A DNA stretch of 64,000 nt. It comes from Actibacterium atlanticum. Its GTDB lineage: Bacteria; Pseudomonadota; Alphaproteobacteria; Rhodobacterales; Rhodobacteraceae. Each line of letters begins with the position of its first letter. Positions within the stretch are counted from its first letter, which is position 1. Location of the stretch: positions 304,093-368,092 of the forward strand of contig NZ_AQQY01000002.1 of assembly GCF_000671395.1 (NCBI RefSeq), written 5' to 3'. Under the pieces are notes generated by a model that worked only from the letters and a program-made list of their open reading frames with translations, was not told the origin of the DNA and searched no databases. The position numbers and the translations under genes were made by a program. Below are positions 26,096 to 35,392 of this stretch, piece by piece.

Positions 26096-26799
26096 GACAG
26101 CCAGCGTTGCATGCTGCGTTCAAACACCCCGGCGAAAAAGGACAACAGATCGGTGCCCTGACTGGGAGAGAACTGGTTCGGGTCTTCAGCGCCCATCGCC
26201 AGCATGCCCGGCAAACGGCCTTCGCCCAGATCCAGTTTCAGCAAGGCTTCAGAGCGGATCCACCCGGCGGCCTCGCCATAAACCACTTCGTCCTGGGGCT
26301 GCATCTGGCGCAGGGTGACCTGACGATCAGCACTGCCGCGCCCCTGTGACAGGTAGCTGTGGATGAAGCCGGGCTCGGCGACGCTCAGCACATCACCCAG
26401 TTTGCGCACGGCAGGATTGTCATCGTCCTGTGCGGTTTCCAGCACCAGACGGATGCTGTCGACGCGCAAGATATCGGTGACCTCATCGGCCAGCACTTTC
26501 AGAAAGCTTTCAAAGTCAGCCGCGTCCATCAGCGCCAAAACAGCGCGATGCACCTGATTGGTGCCCGCCAGATTGTCGTAGGCGGCGGCGATGACCGAGC
26601 GATGCGTATCTTCAAGGCGCTCCAGTCGCGCCTCAAGCCGTTCCATCGCGATCCCGCGCAGGTCGATCACATTGGTGCCAAGACTTTTGTCATTGGCGGC
26701 GATCAACGCACGCATCAGATCGGCGTCTTCAAGGATAACATCGGGATCTGCGATGATCTTGTCACGCAGTTTGGTTTCGGTCAGGGCCGTGCTGCTCAT
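26092..26799 (-). CDS. DUF484 family protein
   Basis: 235-residue cytoplasmic protein with a GAF-like DUF484 domain: 'LRDKIIADPDVILEDADLMR' near the N-terminus, 'ERLEARLERLEDTHRSVI' as a coiled coil around 50-70, and the late 'GMLAMGAEDPNQFSPSQGTD' followed by 'FFAGVFER'. The domain is conserved upstream of xerC in proteobacteria; its role is unknown. It overlaps xerC by four bases and is surely coupled to it. Confidence 0.92.
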   Translation of the reverse strand: MSSTALTETKLRDKIIADPDVILEDADLMRALIAANDKSLGTNVIDLRGIAMERLEARLERLEDTHRSVIAAAYDNLAGTNQVHRAVLALMDAADFESFLKVLADEVTDILRVDSIRLVLETAQDDDNPAVRKLGDVLSVAEPGFIHSYLSQGRGSADRQVTLRQMQPQDEVVYGEAAGWIRSEALLKLDLGEGRLPGMLAMGAEDPNQFSPSQGTDLLSFFAGVFERSMQRWLS

Positions 26800-26839
26800 C
26801 GGTGCCTCTTTGGTCTTTTGCAGGGACCTTACACCATGT

Positions 26840-27493
26840 TTACAGGATTTTCTGCCCTGTTTTTTCCCAATCTTTCAGGAAAGCATCCAAACCCTTATCG
26901 GTCAGAATGTGGTTGGCCATGGCCTTGATAACATTCGGCGGGGCAGTGGCCACATCGGCACCGATCAAGGCGCATTCTTTCATGTGGTTGGCAGTGCGGA
27001 TTGAGGCCGCCAGAATTTCGGTTTCAAACCCGTAGTTGTCATAGATCGTGCGGATGTCTTCGATCAGTTCAAGCCCGTCCAGATTGATGTCGTCCAGACG
27101 GCCGATAAACGGCGAGATAAAGGTCGCGCCCGCCTTGGCCGCCAGCAGCGCCTGGTTGGCCGAGAAACACAGGGTCACGTTCAGCTGATTGCCTTCGTCG
27201 GACAGCACCTTACAGGCTTTCAGACCGTCCCATGTCAGCGGCACTTTGATGCAGATGTTTTCTGCGATCTGCGCCAACTTGCGGCCTTCGGCGATCATGG
27301 CGTCGGCTTCGGTCGCAACGACCTCGGCGGACACGGGGCCATCGACCAGATCACAGATTTCTTTGGTGACTTCGATGATGTCGCGGCCAGACTTCATGAT
27401 CAGCGACGGGTTGGTGGTCACCCCATCGACCATGCCAAGGTCGTTCAGTTCGGCAATGGCGGGGACATCGGCGGTATCGACAAAGAATTTCAT
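26840..27493 (-). CDS. fsa: Fructose-6-phosphate aldolase (transaldolase-like)
   Basis: 217-residue small transaldolase-type protein. '[10 protein letters not shown]' and '[15 protein letters not shown]' at the N-terminus, the Schiff-base lysine Lys83 in '[15 protein letters not shown]' and '[20 protein letters not shown]' fit the FSA/TalC subfamily of about 220 residues. Enzymes of this size either cleave fructose 6-phosphate or transfer dihydroxyacetone; which one cannot be told from sequence alone. The start at 27493 follows an AGGAGA site. It is divergent from priA across about 90 bases. Confidence 0.9.
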   Translation of the reverse strand: MKFFVDTADVPAIAELNDLGMVDGVTTNPSLIMKSGRDIIEVTKEICDLVDGPVSAEVVATEADAMIAEGRKLAQIAENICIKVPLTWDGLKACKVLSDEGNQLNVTLCFSANQALLAAKAGATFISPFIGRLDDINLDGLELIEDIRTIYDNYGFETEILAASIRTANHMKECALIGADVATAPPNVIKAMANHILTDKGLDAFLKDWEKTGQKIL

Positions 27494-27584
27494 AGCGGGT
27501 CTCCTGTGGGGCCTGTGCGCTGATTTGCGGCTCTGATACATCATGGGGCAGGCAGGGAAAAGCCATAGGTTTGTAAAGGCGCGG

Positions 27585-29774
27585 ATGCGGGACGAATTCA
27601 CACAAGGATCACGGGTTGGGGTGCTGACGGCGCAGCCGTTGGATCGGGTGCTGGACTATCTGGCGCCCGAAGGTGGTTGCGGTGTCGGCGATTTCGTCGA
27701 GGTGCCTTTGGGCCCGCGCAAAGTGCTGGGCGTGGTTTGGAGCGCGGGCGAAGGCGGCTATGACATTGCCAAGCTGCGCAGCGTCAACCGGGTGTTGGAC
27801 GTGGCGCCCATGGGCGCGGACATGCGCGACTTTCTGGTGCGTGCCGCCGATTACACGCTGACGCCCTTGTCTGCGATGCTGCGTCTGGCGACCCGCGCGC
27901 CGGGGTTGGGCGGCGGTCCTGCCATGCGCAAGGTCTATCGGCGCGGCCCAGCAACGCCAGACCGGATGACCGATGCACGACGTCGGGTTCTTGAGGTGTT
28001 GGACAGCTACGGCGATCTGGCGTTCACCATGGGCGAATTGGCAGGTCAGGCGGGCGTGACCAACTCGGTGGTGAAAGGGCTGGTCAAATTGGGCGCGGTT
28101 TTGGAACAAGACAGCCCCCGCGATTTGCCATACCCACGTCTGGACCCGGCCCGCGCAGGCAAAGTGCTGACTGAGGATCAGGCGCAGGCCGCTGTACAGA
28201 TGCGTGCAGGCGTGGCCAGCGGCACCTTTGGCGCGACCCTGCTGAAAGGGGTGACCGGCTCGGGCAAGACCGAGGTCTACCTGGAAGCCGTGGCCGAATG
28301 TCTGGCGCAGGGGCGACAGGCGCTGGTTTTGCTGCCCGAGATTGCTTTGACGTCTGAATTCTTGACGCGGGTCGAGGCGCGGTTTGGCGCACGGCCCGCC
28401 GAGTGGCATTCAGGCGTCACCATGACCGAACGGCGGCGGTGCTGGAAAATGGTCGGTGAAGGCGGCGCGCAGCTGGTGGTTGGCGCGCGCTCGGCGCTGT
28501 ATCTGCCGTTCCGCGATCTGGGGCTGATCATCGTGGATGAGGAACATGACAGTTCCTACAAGCAAGAAGACGGCGCTTTGTACAATGCGCGTGATATGGC
28601 TGTTTTGCGGGCGTCTTTTGCGTCGGCGCAGGTGGTGCTGGCCTCGGCCACGCCATCGTTGGAAAGCTGGGCCAATGCGCGGGCGGGCAAGTACGCGCGG
28701 CTTGATCTGACCTCGCGGTTTGGCGATGCGGTGCTGCCTGAAATGCGGGCGATCGACATGCGGGCCGAGGATTTACCGGCGTCGCGCTGGATTTCGCCCA
28801 GCTTGCAGGCGGCGGTGAGCGATCGCGTGGCAAAGGGCGAGCAGGCTTTGTTGTTTTTGAACCGGCGCGGCTATGCCCCGGTGACCATTTGCCGAGCCTG
28901 CGGGCATCAAATTGGTTGCGACCATTGCGATGCGCGGATGGTCGAACACCGCTTCCAGAAGCGGCTGATCTGTCATCAATGCGGTGAAAGCAAACCGGTG
29001 CCCGAGGTGTGCCCTTCTTGCGAGGCCGAAGGGAAGCTGGCGCCGGTGGGACCGGGCGTGGAGCGTTTGGCCGAGGAGGTCGCAGAGCTGTGGCCCGAGG
29101 CCCGGGTGGCGGTTTTGTCGTCGGACCTGTTTGGCTCGGCCCGCGCACTGAAAGAACAGATAGAAACCATTGCTGCGGGCGGGGCGGATATTGTCATCGG
29201 CACGCAGCTGGTGGCCAAAGGGCATAATTTTCCGCTGTTGACGCTGGTCGGGGTGATTGACGCCGATCTGGGTTTGCAGGGGTCAGACCTGCGCGCGGCG
29301 GAACGCAGTTTTGCCTTGATGCGGCAGGTTGCGGGGCGTGCAGGGCGGGCGCAAAAACCGGGGTTGGCTTTGTTGCAGACCTTTCAGCCCGAGCACCCGG
29401 TGATCCGGGCAATCTTGTCGGGCGATGAAGAGGCGTTTTGGACGGCTGAGGCCGCTGAGCGCAAAGCCATGGGCATGCCGCCTTATGGCCGGTTGGCGGG
29501 GGTGGTTTTGTCGGGGCCGGATCTGCAGGCGGTGTTTGATCTGGGCAACGCGATGGCGCGCGAAGATGCGCCGCTGCGCCGGATTGGCGCGCAGGTTTAT
29601 GGGCCCGCGCCTGCACCAATTGCGCGGGTGCGGGGCAATCATCGGGTGCGTTTGTTGGTTAAAGCCGATAAGGCCGCGCCGTTGCAGGCGGCGTTGCGGG
29701 CGTGGTCAGGGCAGTTTAAGCCGCCCGCCAATCTGCGGGTTCAGATCGACATTGATCCGCTGAGTTTTTATTAA
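27585..29774 (+). CDS. priA: Primosomal protein N' (PriA helicase)
   Basis: 729-residue DEAH-type 3'-5' helicase that restarts stalled replication forks. Walker A is 'GVTGSGKT' (222-229), Walker B '[11 protein letters not shown]', and the zinc-binding region has paired cysteines '[13 protein letters not shown]', 'CHQCG' and 'CPSCEA' before '[11 protein letters not shown]'. Motifs V-VI ('[19 protein letters not shown]', 'QVAGRAGRA') are complete. The start at 27585 has AAAGG and gives the usual family length; a longer frame begins at 27543 without a ribosome-binding site. Confidence 0.96.
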   Translation: MRDEFTQGSRVGVLTAQPLDRVLDYLAPEGGCGVGDFVEVPLGPRKVLGVVWSAGEGGYDIAKLRSVNRVLDVAPMGADMRDFLVRAADYTLTPLSAMLRLATRAPGLGGGPAMRKVYRRGPATPDRMTDARRRVLEVLDSYGDLAFTMGELAGQAGVTNSVVKGLVKLGAVLEQDSPRDLPYPRLDPARAGKVLTEDQAQAAVQMRAGVASGTFGATLLKGVTGSGKTEVYLEAVAECLAQGRQALVLLPEIALTSEFLTRVEARFGARPAEWHSGVTMTERRRCWKMVGEGGAQLVVGARSALYLPFRDLGLIIVDEEHDSSYKQEDGALYNARDMAVLRASFASAQVVLASATPSLESWANARAGKYARLDLTSRFGDAVLPEMRAIDMRAEDLPASRWISPSLQAAVSDRVAKGEQALLFLNRRGYAPVTICRACGHQIGCDHCDARMVEHRFQKRLICHQCGESKPVPEVCPSCEAEGKLAPVGPGVERLAEEVAELWPEARVAVLSSDLFGSARALKEQIETIAAGGADIVIGTQLVAKGHNFPLLTLVGVIDADLGLQGSDLRAAERSFALMRQVAGRAGRAQKPGLALLQTFQPEHPVIRAILSGDEEAFWTAEAAERKAMGMPPYGRLAGVVLSGPDLQAVFDLGNAMAREDAPLRRIGAQVYGPAPAPIARVRGNHRVRLLVKADKAAPLQAALRAWSGQFKPPANLRVQIDIDPLSFY

Positions 29775-29778
29775 ATTG

Positions 29779-29825
29779 CGGCGCCTTTGGCGCCAAGAGA
29801 TGCCTCGCGCCCCCGATAGGGGCGC
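29779..29825. terminator. Hairpin pair between convergent priA and anti-sigma genes
   Basis: GGCGCC-TTT-GGCGCC (29780-29794) followed by a GCGCCCC/GGGGCGC hairpin (29807-29825). No strong T-run follows either, so intrinsic termination is possible but unproven. These two hairpins make up most of the 78-base gap. Confidence 0.4.
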
Positions 29826-29852
29826 TCAGGCGGGTGGCGCCGCGATGTTGCG

Positions 29853-30596
29853 TTACAGCAGCTGGTCATAGGCCTGTTTGGCCATGGTTTTCAGCGCATC
29901 GCGTGGCAGAGTGCCCGTGAGCGCGAAGCCCAGGCCATTGTCGTTCCAGTGCAGGCTTTGGGTTGATCCGCCTGCGGAGAAGCGGAAAGCGCTGTTCTGG
30001 CTGTCTTGTTGGGTGATGTAGAGCGTGATGCGCTGACCCTCGGCGTTTTCATACATATAGAGGCCAGCCGCGCTTTGTGCACCGGGCAGGATGCGCCCGC
30101 CCAGCAGGGTGAAACCAGTGGCGGCAAGGTCGGGCGGCGACATCGGGCGGCCGATACGTTTGGACATCCAGCTGTCCATATGGGCGCGGTCGGACGCGGG
30201 GACCTCGATCGGGTGGGTGACCTCAACCACGAAAGTGTCATGGGCCGAGATGGCGGCTTGCGCCAATTGGATGTGGCCGGGGCCGGGGCCAATAAGGGTG
30301 CGCCCGGTCCAGCCGCCGACAAGCCCGACGGCGAACAGCGCGACCATGGCCGCAACCAGCATCGGGCGGCGGCGCGGGGTGGGGCGCAAGGTGGCGGTCA
30401 GATGCGCGGGGATCGGATCGTCTGACATGTCCGGGAAGAGCGCTTGCAGCTGTTCATTCTGCGCTGCCCATTCGGCCAGGGTTGCCTGGGCCTGGGGATC
30501 ATGGCGCAGGCGCTCTTCGATATCGGCGCGGCTGTCTGGGGGCAGCGCATCCTCGAAATAGGCGATCAGCTCTTCTTGGGTTAGGGCTTGGGTCAT
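29853..30596 (-). CDS. Anti-sigma factor, single-pass membrane protein
   Basis: 247-residue protein with a cytoplasmic N-terminal anti-sigma-like domain ('LTQEELIAYFEDALPPDSRA', 'IEERLRHDPQAQATLAEW'), one membrane helix at about 79-97 ('MLVAAMVALFAVGLVGGW') and a periplasmic C-terminal domain. No His-x3-Cys-x2-Cys zinc motif is present, so it is not a ZAS redox sensor. It starts three bases after the stop of the ECF sigma gene, which makes it the natural inhibitor of that sigma. The periplasmic half presumably senses the signal. Confidence 0.85.
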   Translation of the reverse strand: MTQALTQEELIAYFEDALPPDSRADIEERLRHDPQAQATLAEWAAQNEQLQALFPDMSDDPIPAHLTATLRPTPRRRPMLVAAMVALFAVGLVGGWTGRTLIGPGPGHIQLAQAAISAHDTFVVEVTHPIEVPASDRAHMDSWMSKRIGRPMSPPDLAATGFTLLGGRILPGAQSAAGLYMYENAEGQRITLYITQQDSQNSAFRFSAGGSTQSLHWNDNGLGFALTGTLPRDALKTMAKQAYDQLL

Positions 30597-30599
30597 GGG

Positions 30600-31112
30600 T
30601 CAGCTCTTGTGGAGGGGGCGCGGGGAGGAGGCCCCCTCGCGTCCGGTCATTTGGCGCAGGCTGCTGCGCGCGCGGGCAAGGCGCGACAGGAGCGTACCTT
30701 TGGGAATGTCGAGCGCCTGGGCCGCTTCGTCAATGGTTGCGCCTTCGAGGGCGACCAGCAGCAGGGCGCGGCGTTGATCCTCGGGCAGGCGATCAATGGC
30801 GGCTTTGGTTTCCCGCAGCGCCATGTGCGCGTCTTGGGTGGCTGCATTGGCGGGTTCGGTGACCAGATCATCGACCGGCACCAGATGCCCGGCGCGCTGA
30901 TCACGGCGCATCAGGTCACGGTGGCGGTTGATCAGGATGCGAAACAGCCAAGGGCGCAACGCACCATCGCCAGAATAGGTGTGCAATTTGGCGACGGCGC
31001 GTTCCAGGCAGTCCTGAACCAGATCGTCTGCGGCGGTGCGGTCACGCAGCAATGCGCAGGCATAGCGCCGCAGATCGGGGATGAGGGCTTCGATCTCGTT
31101 CAGAACGGCCAT
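30600..31112 (-). CDS. ECF RNA polymerase sigma factor
   Basis: 170-residue sigma70 family protein with only regions 2 and 4. Region 2 has 'LRRYACALLRDRTAADDLVQ' with 'RPWLFRILINRHRDLMRRDQ'; region 4 has 'LPEDQRRALLLVALEGATID' with 'AQALDIPKGTLLSRLARAR'. AAGGAG precedes the ATG. It sits between a PF03640 secreted protein (12 bases upstream) and its anti-sigma (three bases downstream). The three genes form one operon, so the sigma probably drives its own transcription. Confidence 0.94.
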   Translation of the reverse strand: MAVLNEIEALIPDLRRYACALLRDRTAADDLVQDCLERAVAKLHTYSGDGALRPWLFRILINRHRDLMRRDQRAGHLVPVDDLVTEPANAATQDAHMALRETKAAIDRLPEDQRRALLLVALEGATIDEAAQALDIPKGTLLSRLARARSSLRQMTGREGASSPRPLHKS

Positions 31113-31124
31113 GGAAGGGGCTCC

Positions 31125-31505
31125 TTACGGGCGGGCCAGATGCCAGACGCCGTTCACACCGTCACCGGTAATGTCGCCTGCGACTTCGTCGTTGACCCAA
31201 GTATAAAGCGGCATGCCCTTATGGGTCCACTGCAGGTCGCCATCTTTGCGCTTGATGATGCCGAAGTCGCCTTGGGGTTTGGCGGATTTTGAGGCGCTCA
31301 GCGGCGGCCAGACTGCGGCGCAATTGTCATAGCAGTTCGAAACGCCGCTTGCGTCTTTGTCGAAGATATAGAGCGACATGCCATCACCATCGGTCAGGAT
31401 GGTGCCCGCGTCGCTGTTGCCGGTTTGGATGGCGGTGGCGGCGAAAGCAGTGGTGGCGACGGTTGCAATAACGGTGGCCAGGGCCAGGGGTGTTTTGACG
31501 TTCAT
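31125..31505 (-). CDS. Secreted PF03640 (lipoprotein_15) repeat protein
   Basis: 126-residue exported protein: a signal peptide (residues about 1-22, ending 'TAFAATA') and two copies of the Y-x-[FW]-x-x-D motif ('LYIFDKD' at 45-51, 'LYTWVND' near 99). Between them is 'NCYDNCAAVWPPL' with two cysteines that could be a disulfide or haem/metal contact. Proteins of this family often travel with ECF sigma/anti-sigma pairs, as here; their function is unknown. The start at 31505 follows an AAAGGAC site; the upstream frame is not family-like. Confidence 0.85.
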   Translation of the reverse strand: MNVKTPLALATVIATVATTAFAATAIQTGNSDAGTILTDGDGMSLYIFDKDASGVSNCYDNCAAVWPPLSASKSAKPQGDFGIIKRKDGDLQWTHKGMPLYTWVNDEVAGDITGDGVNGVWHLARP

Positions 31506-31561
31506 AGCTTGTGTCCTTTGTCTCAAATGGTCGGAAGCAACGTGCAACCGACATGACAAAA

Positions 31562-31587
31562 GACGCCGCGGCGCCGGGAATAATCCC
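31562..31587 (-). promoter_or_regulatory. Candidate autoregulated ECF promoter
   Basis: Read on the minus strand: GGGATT at 31587-31582 and GCGTC at 31566-31562, separated by 15 bp. This spacing and a GCGTC/CGTC -10 are typical of ECF-dependent promoters. The -35 also forms a small inverted repeat (GGGA/TCCC). It lies about 57 bases before the start of the PF03640-sigma-anti-sigma operon. Confidence 0.4.
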
Positions 31588-31617
31588 GATGCTCGCGTTT
31601 TCGTGAAGCGCTTGTGA

Positions 31618-32679
31618 TCAGGCGGTGGCGCGTAGGGCGGGTTGATCGACAAGATAATCGGTGATGATCGCACCGATCCACATGCAAAATAGCGCCAACC
31701 AGGCAGTGCCGGCAAAGATTGACCCACCGGTCACCCCGGCCCCAATGGCGCAGCCACCCGCCAACATCGCGCCAAAGCCCATCAGCACCGCGCCGGACAT
31801 CGCCTTGCGCATGTTCTTTTCACCCTCAAAGCCCTGGAACTTCAGCTCGCGCCCCCAAGCGGCCGCAAGGAAGGCGCCGATCACCACGCCGGGCACCAGC
31901 CCGATGTCGAACTCCAGCACTGCGGTGCGATCCAGAAAGAACATCAAGGTGTGGGCGGAGGGCCCCGAGAAGGTGGCGCTTTCGACCTGCACGGGATCGA
32001 AGGCCACGCTGGACAGGGTAAATGTCAGAACCCAGCCCACGGCAACGGCAAATCCAACGCCAGCGCCAAAGATCAGGGTGCGCGCGCCGATCTGGTTCCT
32101 GCGGGCCAGCCAAAGGGCCAGAACTGCGGCCAGAAGGCCCAGTGTAAGCCCGGTAGTGTCAGGCAGGCCAAGGGCCTTTAGAAGGTTAACGTTCTTGCCT
32201 TCGGGGGTCACCCAAAGCCCGGCAAGCCAGTCGCGCAACGGTGCCAGCCAGCCCTTCAGGCTCATTTGCGCGACAACCGCGAAAATCAGCCCCGACATGA
32301 CCGAACGCAGGTTACCCGTTGCAGCCAGCACCAGCAGCCGCCCTGAACAGCCGCGTGCCAGCACCATGCCAGCGCCAAACATCAACCCGCCGATCACCGC
32401 GCCCGACCATGATCCGGCAACAGCCATCATGCGCGCGTCCTCGGCCCGCATTAGCCCGGCCAACTGTGCGCCCTGCACCCAGACCACAGCGGTTGACCAA
32501 GTCAGAAGCCAGACGGCCACCGCGCGACCAAGACCGCCACGGGCGAATTCGACCGTAGCGGCGCGTAGGCAGAACCGAGACCGTTGTGCCGCGACGCCAA
32601 ACATCACGCCGGTGATCAGGCCGAAAAGGGCGGCGGTGGGTGCTTCGCCGATCCGCTCGACGATGGGCAGGATGTCCAT
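31618..32679 (-). CDS. YeeE/YedE family transporter
   Basis: 353-residue membrane protein with about nine helices, a fused two-domain YeeE/YedE transporter. Each half carries the conserved cysteine: 'LARGCSGRLLVLAATGN' in the first and 'LAGGCAIGAGVTGGS' in the second, which in TsuA pass thiosulfate through the pore by weak S-H bonds. Import of thiosulfate or another sulfur oxyanion is likely. No TusA-like partner gene is adjacent. A possible sulfide-type operator (ATATTCATATTC) lies upstream at 32762. Confidence 0.9.
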   Translation of the reverse strand: MDILPIVERIGEAPTAALFGLITGVMFGVAAQRSRFCLRAATVEFARGGLGRAVAVWLLTWSTAVVWVQGAQLAGLMRAEDARMMAVAGSWSGAVIGGLMFGAGMVLARGCSGRLLVLAATGNLRSVMSGLIFAVVAQMSLKGWLAPLRDWLAGLWVTPEGKNVNLLKALGLPDTTGLTLGLLAAVLALWLARRNQIGARTLIFGAGVGFAVAVGWVLTFTLSSVAFDPVQVESATFSGPSAHTLMFFLDRTAVLEFDIGLVPGVVIGAFLAAAWGRELKFQGFEGEKNMRKAMSGAVLMGFGAMLAGGCAIGAGVTGGSIFAGTAWLALFCMWIGAIITDYLVDQPALRATA

Positions 32680-32761
32680 GTTGCTTCTCCCCCGAAACTT
32701 GCAGGGGGTCTTGCCGGAACCGGCACGCCGATGCTTTGATCCAGATCAGAGTTGCCTTAAC

Positions 32762-32773
32762 ATATTCATATTC
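32762..32773. promoter_or_regulatory. ATATTC direct repeat upstream of YeeE/YedE gene
   Basis: ATATTC occurs twice in tandem in the AT-rich part of the 174-base gap between the YeeE/YedE gene (minus strand) and the MFS gene (plus strand). ArsR-type sulfide regulators of the BigR/SqrR group bind ATATT-containing sites, so a sulfur-responsive operator is possible. It could serve either gene. Confidence 0.3.
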
Positions 32774-32853
32774 GTGCCGACTGTGCGGCGGTGCAGAGCG
32801 CTCTGTGCGGCTGGGGCCTCGCTTTTTGAGGGGCTAGACCGTAAAGCAGGCAC

Positions 32854-34086
32854 ATGTTTGAACGCATTCCCCTCGAGCGCGCGTCTGAATTACCGATCTG
32901 GCGCCGCCCCGTGACCCTGTTGATCCTGATGTCCATCGCGATGCCGGTGTCCTTTGCCACGTGGTCCGCCTTGCTGAACAACTTCGTCATCGAACGTGCC
33001 GGGTTTACCGGTGTCGAGATCGGTTGGCTGCACACAGTGCGCGAAATTCCGGGTTTTCTGGCCGTCGGGGTCCTGGCCCTGCTGATGTTCCTGCGTGAAC
33101 AGGTTCTGGGGCTTATCGCTCTGGTGCTGCTGGGGGCCGCGACGGCCGTGACCGCATGGTTTCCCAGCTTTGGCGGCATTTTGACGGTGACGATGCTCAG
33201 CTCGATCGGGTTTCACTATTTTGAAACGGTCAACCAGTCGCTGCAATTGCAATGGATCGCGCGGGATAAGGCGCCGCAATTGCTGGGTTGGCTGGTGGCG
33301 GCCGGGTCGGCGGCGTCCTTGGCGGCCTATGGCATTCTGGTGGTCGGATGGAAGACTTTCGATCTGTCCTTCAACATCGTCTACCTGACGGCGGGGGGCG
33401 TGACACTGGCCCTGGTGGCGTTCTGCTTTCTGGCCTATCCGCAGTTCGAGGCCCCCCATGCGCAGCGCCGCCACATGGTGTTGCGCAAACGTTATTGGCT
33501 GTATTACGCGCTGCAATTCATGTCGGGCGCGCGGCGGCAGATTTTCGTGGTCTTCGCCGCGTTCATGATGGTGGAGCGCTTTGGCTTTGAAGTGCACGAG
33601 GTCACCGCGTTGCTGCTGATCAACTTTGTTGCCAACATGATCTTCGCGCCGCTGATGGGCAAAGCCGTGGCCCGCTGGGGCGAGCGCCGGGCTTTGGCGT
33701 TTGAATATGTCGGGCTGATTGTCGTGTTCCTGGCCTATGGCGGCATCTATTACTTTGGCTGGGGCGTTGTGCTGGCGGCGACGCTATATGTGATTGATCA
33801 TCTGTTCTTTGCGCTGGCATTCGCGTTGAAAACCTATTTCCAAAAGATCGCTGATCCGGCGGATATCGCGCCGACAGCGGCGGTGGCCTTTACCATTAAT
33901 CATATCGCGGCGGTGTTCCTGCCCGCAGGGCTTGGGTACCTCTGGGTGGCCTCGCCCGGGTCGGTGTTTGGACTGGCTGCGGGGATGGCGGCTGTGTCGC
34001 TTGTGCTGGCCCTTTTGATCCCGCGCCACCCCGAACCTGGCCACGAAACACGGCTCAGAAAACGATTCGCAGCCCCCGCGCATTAG
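32854..34086 (+). CDS. MFS transporter
   Basis: 410-residue protein with about twelve hydrophobic helices; the major facilitator motif between helices 8 and 9 reads 'MGKAVARWGERRALAFEYVG'. Charged loops 'LREQVLG' and 'HAQRRHMVLRKRYWLYYALQ' mark the cytoplasmic side. Substrate is unknown; I do not assign a subfamily. It is divergent from the YeeE/YedE gene and followed 57 bases later by msrA, with an AT-rich stretch that can hold the msrA promoter. Confidence 0.88.
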   Translation: MFERIPLERASELPIWRRPVTLLILMSIAMPVSFATWSALLNNFVIERAGFTGVEIGWLHTVREIPGFLAVGVLALLMFLREQVLGLIALVLLGAATAVTAWFPSFGGILTVTMLSSIGFHYFETVNQSLQLQWIARDKAPQLLGWLVAAGSAASLAAYGILVVGWKTFDLSFNIVYLTAGGVTLALVAFCFLAYPQFEAPHAQRRHMVLRKRYWLYYALQFMSGARRQIFVVFAAFMMVERFGFEVHEVTALLLINFVANMIFAPLMGKAVARWGERRALAFEYVGLIVVFLAYGGIYYFGWGVVLAATLYVIDHLFFALAFALKTYFQKIADPADIAPTAAVAFTINHIAAVFLPAGLGYLWVASPGSVFGLAAGMAAVSLVLALLIPRHPEPGHETRLRKRFAAPAH

Positions 34087-34143
34087 ATTTTTCTGCAACT
34101 GCACATATCTTTTGTTAAGATGTTGTGAATTCAGGAGTCGCGC

Positions 34144-34794
34144 ATGCTCTCAATCTTTGGGGACAAGGATAAAATGGTCTCGCCTGAACAGGCGCTTTCG
34201 GGCCGGGCTCAGCCTGTTTTGACTGGCGCAGAGCACCATGTTTTTCACCGGCCTTTGCTGGCGGAATTACCGGACGGGATCGAACAGGCGGTCGTCGCTA
34301 TGGGGTGTTTTTGGGGTGCCGAGCGGATGTTCTGGCAGCTTGATGGTGTCTGGCTGACCGGTGTCGGCTATGCCGGAGGCTATACGCCGAACCCGACCTA
34401 CGAAGAGGTTTGCTCGGGCAAAACCGGCCACACCGAGGTGGTCTGGATCGCCTATGATCCTGACAGGATCAGCTATGATGATCTTCTGCGGGTGTTCTGG
34501 GAAGGGCACGACCCGACGCAGGGCATGCGGCAGGGCAATGACCGGGGAACGCAGTATCGTTCGGCGGTGTATACGTTTGGCGCGGCGCAGCTTGAGGCCG
34601 CAAAGGCCAGCGCCGCCGCGTTTCAACCGCATCTCAGCAAGGCGGGCCTGGGCCAGATCACGACCCAGATTGCGCCGCTGGATGCGCTTTATCTGGCCGA
34701 GGACTATCACCAGCAGTACCTATCCAAGAACCCGAACGGATACTGTGGGCTGGGCGGCACCGGGGTAAGCTGCCCGATTGGCACGGGGGCTTAG
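34144..34794 (+). CDS. msrA: Peptide methionine (S)-S-oxide reductase MsrA
   Basis: 216-residue repair enzyme that reduces S-methionine sulfoxide in oxidised proteins. The catalytic Cys55 stands in '[14 protein letters not shown]', with '[20 protein letters not shown]' and '[14 protein letters not shown]' as further family marks. The C-terminal '[14 protein letters not shown]' supplies resolving cysteines. Length and N-terminal extension match the longer proteobacterial form. The P-loop gene begins two bases after its stop, so both are probably cotranscribed. Confidence 0.96.
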   Translation: MLSIFGDKDKMVSPEQALSGRAQPVLTGAEHHVFHRPLLAELPDGIEQAVVAMGCFWGAERMFWQLDGVWLTGVGYAGGYTPNPTYEEVCSGKTGHTEVVWIAYDPDRISYDDLLRVFWEGHDPTQGMRQGNDRGTQYRSAVYTFGAAQLEAAKASAAAFQPHLSKAGLGQITTQIAPLDALYLAEDYHQQYLSKNPNGYCGLGGTGVSCPIGTGA

Positions 34795-34795
34795 C

Positions 34796-35359
34796 ATGGA
34801 TCAGGGGCGTCGGATTCACATCATGGGAGCCAGCGGGTCGGGCACATCGACCTTGGCACGGGCCATGGCCAGCAAACTGGCGACCCAGGCGTTTGATACG
34901 GACGATTTTTACTGGATGCCGTCAGACCCGGCGTTTCGCGACAAACGCCCTGTGCGTGCGCGCCTTGAAATGATGGAGCAATTGTTCCTGCCGCGGTCTG
35001 ATTGGATTTTGTCTGGCTCGTTCGCGGGCTGGGGGGATCCGATTATTCCGCGTCTGACCCATGTCATCTTTCTGAGTCTGCCGTCTGGCATGCGCCTGGC
35101 GCGGTTGCGCTCTCGTGAGCGCAAACGCTATGGCAAGCGGATCGAGCCGGGTGGGGATCAGGCCGGGGCCTTCCACAGCTTTCTGGACTGGGCCATGCAA
35201 TATGATGACCCGCAATTCTGGGGGCGCAGCCGCGCCGGGCATGAGCGCTGGCTGCAGCAGATCAAACAGCCTGTAATCAATCTGGACGCCAGTCAGCCAA
35301 TCGAGGTTCTGACCCGTCAGGCTGTCGAAGCGCTTGACCAAAGCCCCGTGGACGCATAG
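34796..35359 (+). CDS. P-loop nucleoside/adenylate-kinase-like protein with altered Walker A
   Basis: 187-residue P-loop protein of the small kinase/topology-modulation type. The N-terminal loop reads 'GASGSGTST' (11-19), where the usual Walker A lysine is replaced by threonine. 'DTDDFYWMPSDPAF' and 'LSLPSGMRLARLRSRERKRYG' resemble the substrate and lid segments of adenylate-kinase-like proteins. Function unknown; a missing lysine suggests altered or weak phosphate transfer. It starts two bases after msrA. The start at 34796 avoids overlap with msrA. Confidence 0.8.
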   Translation: MDQGRRIHIMGASGSGTSTLARAMASKLATQAFDTDDFYWMPSDPAFRDKRPVRARLEMMEQLFLPRSDWILSGSFAGWGDPIIPRLTHVIFLSLPSGMRLARLRSRERKRYGKRIEPGGDQAGAFHSFLDWAMQYDDPQFWGRSRAGHERWLQQIKQPVINLDASQPIEVLTRQAVEALDQSPVDA

Positions 35360-35392
35360 GCGGCGGGGAGTTTTCCCGACCGGAGCCAGATC

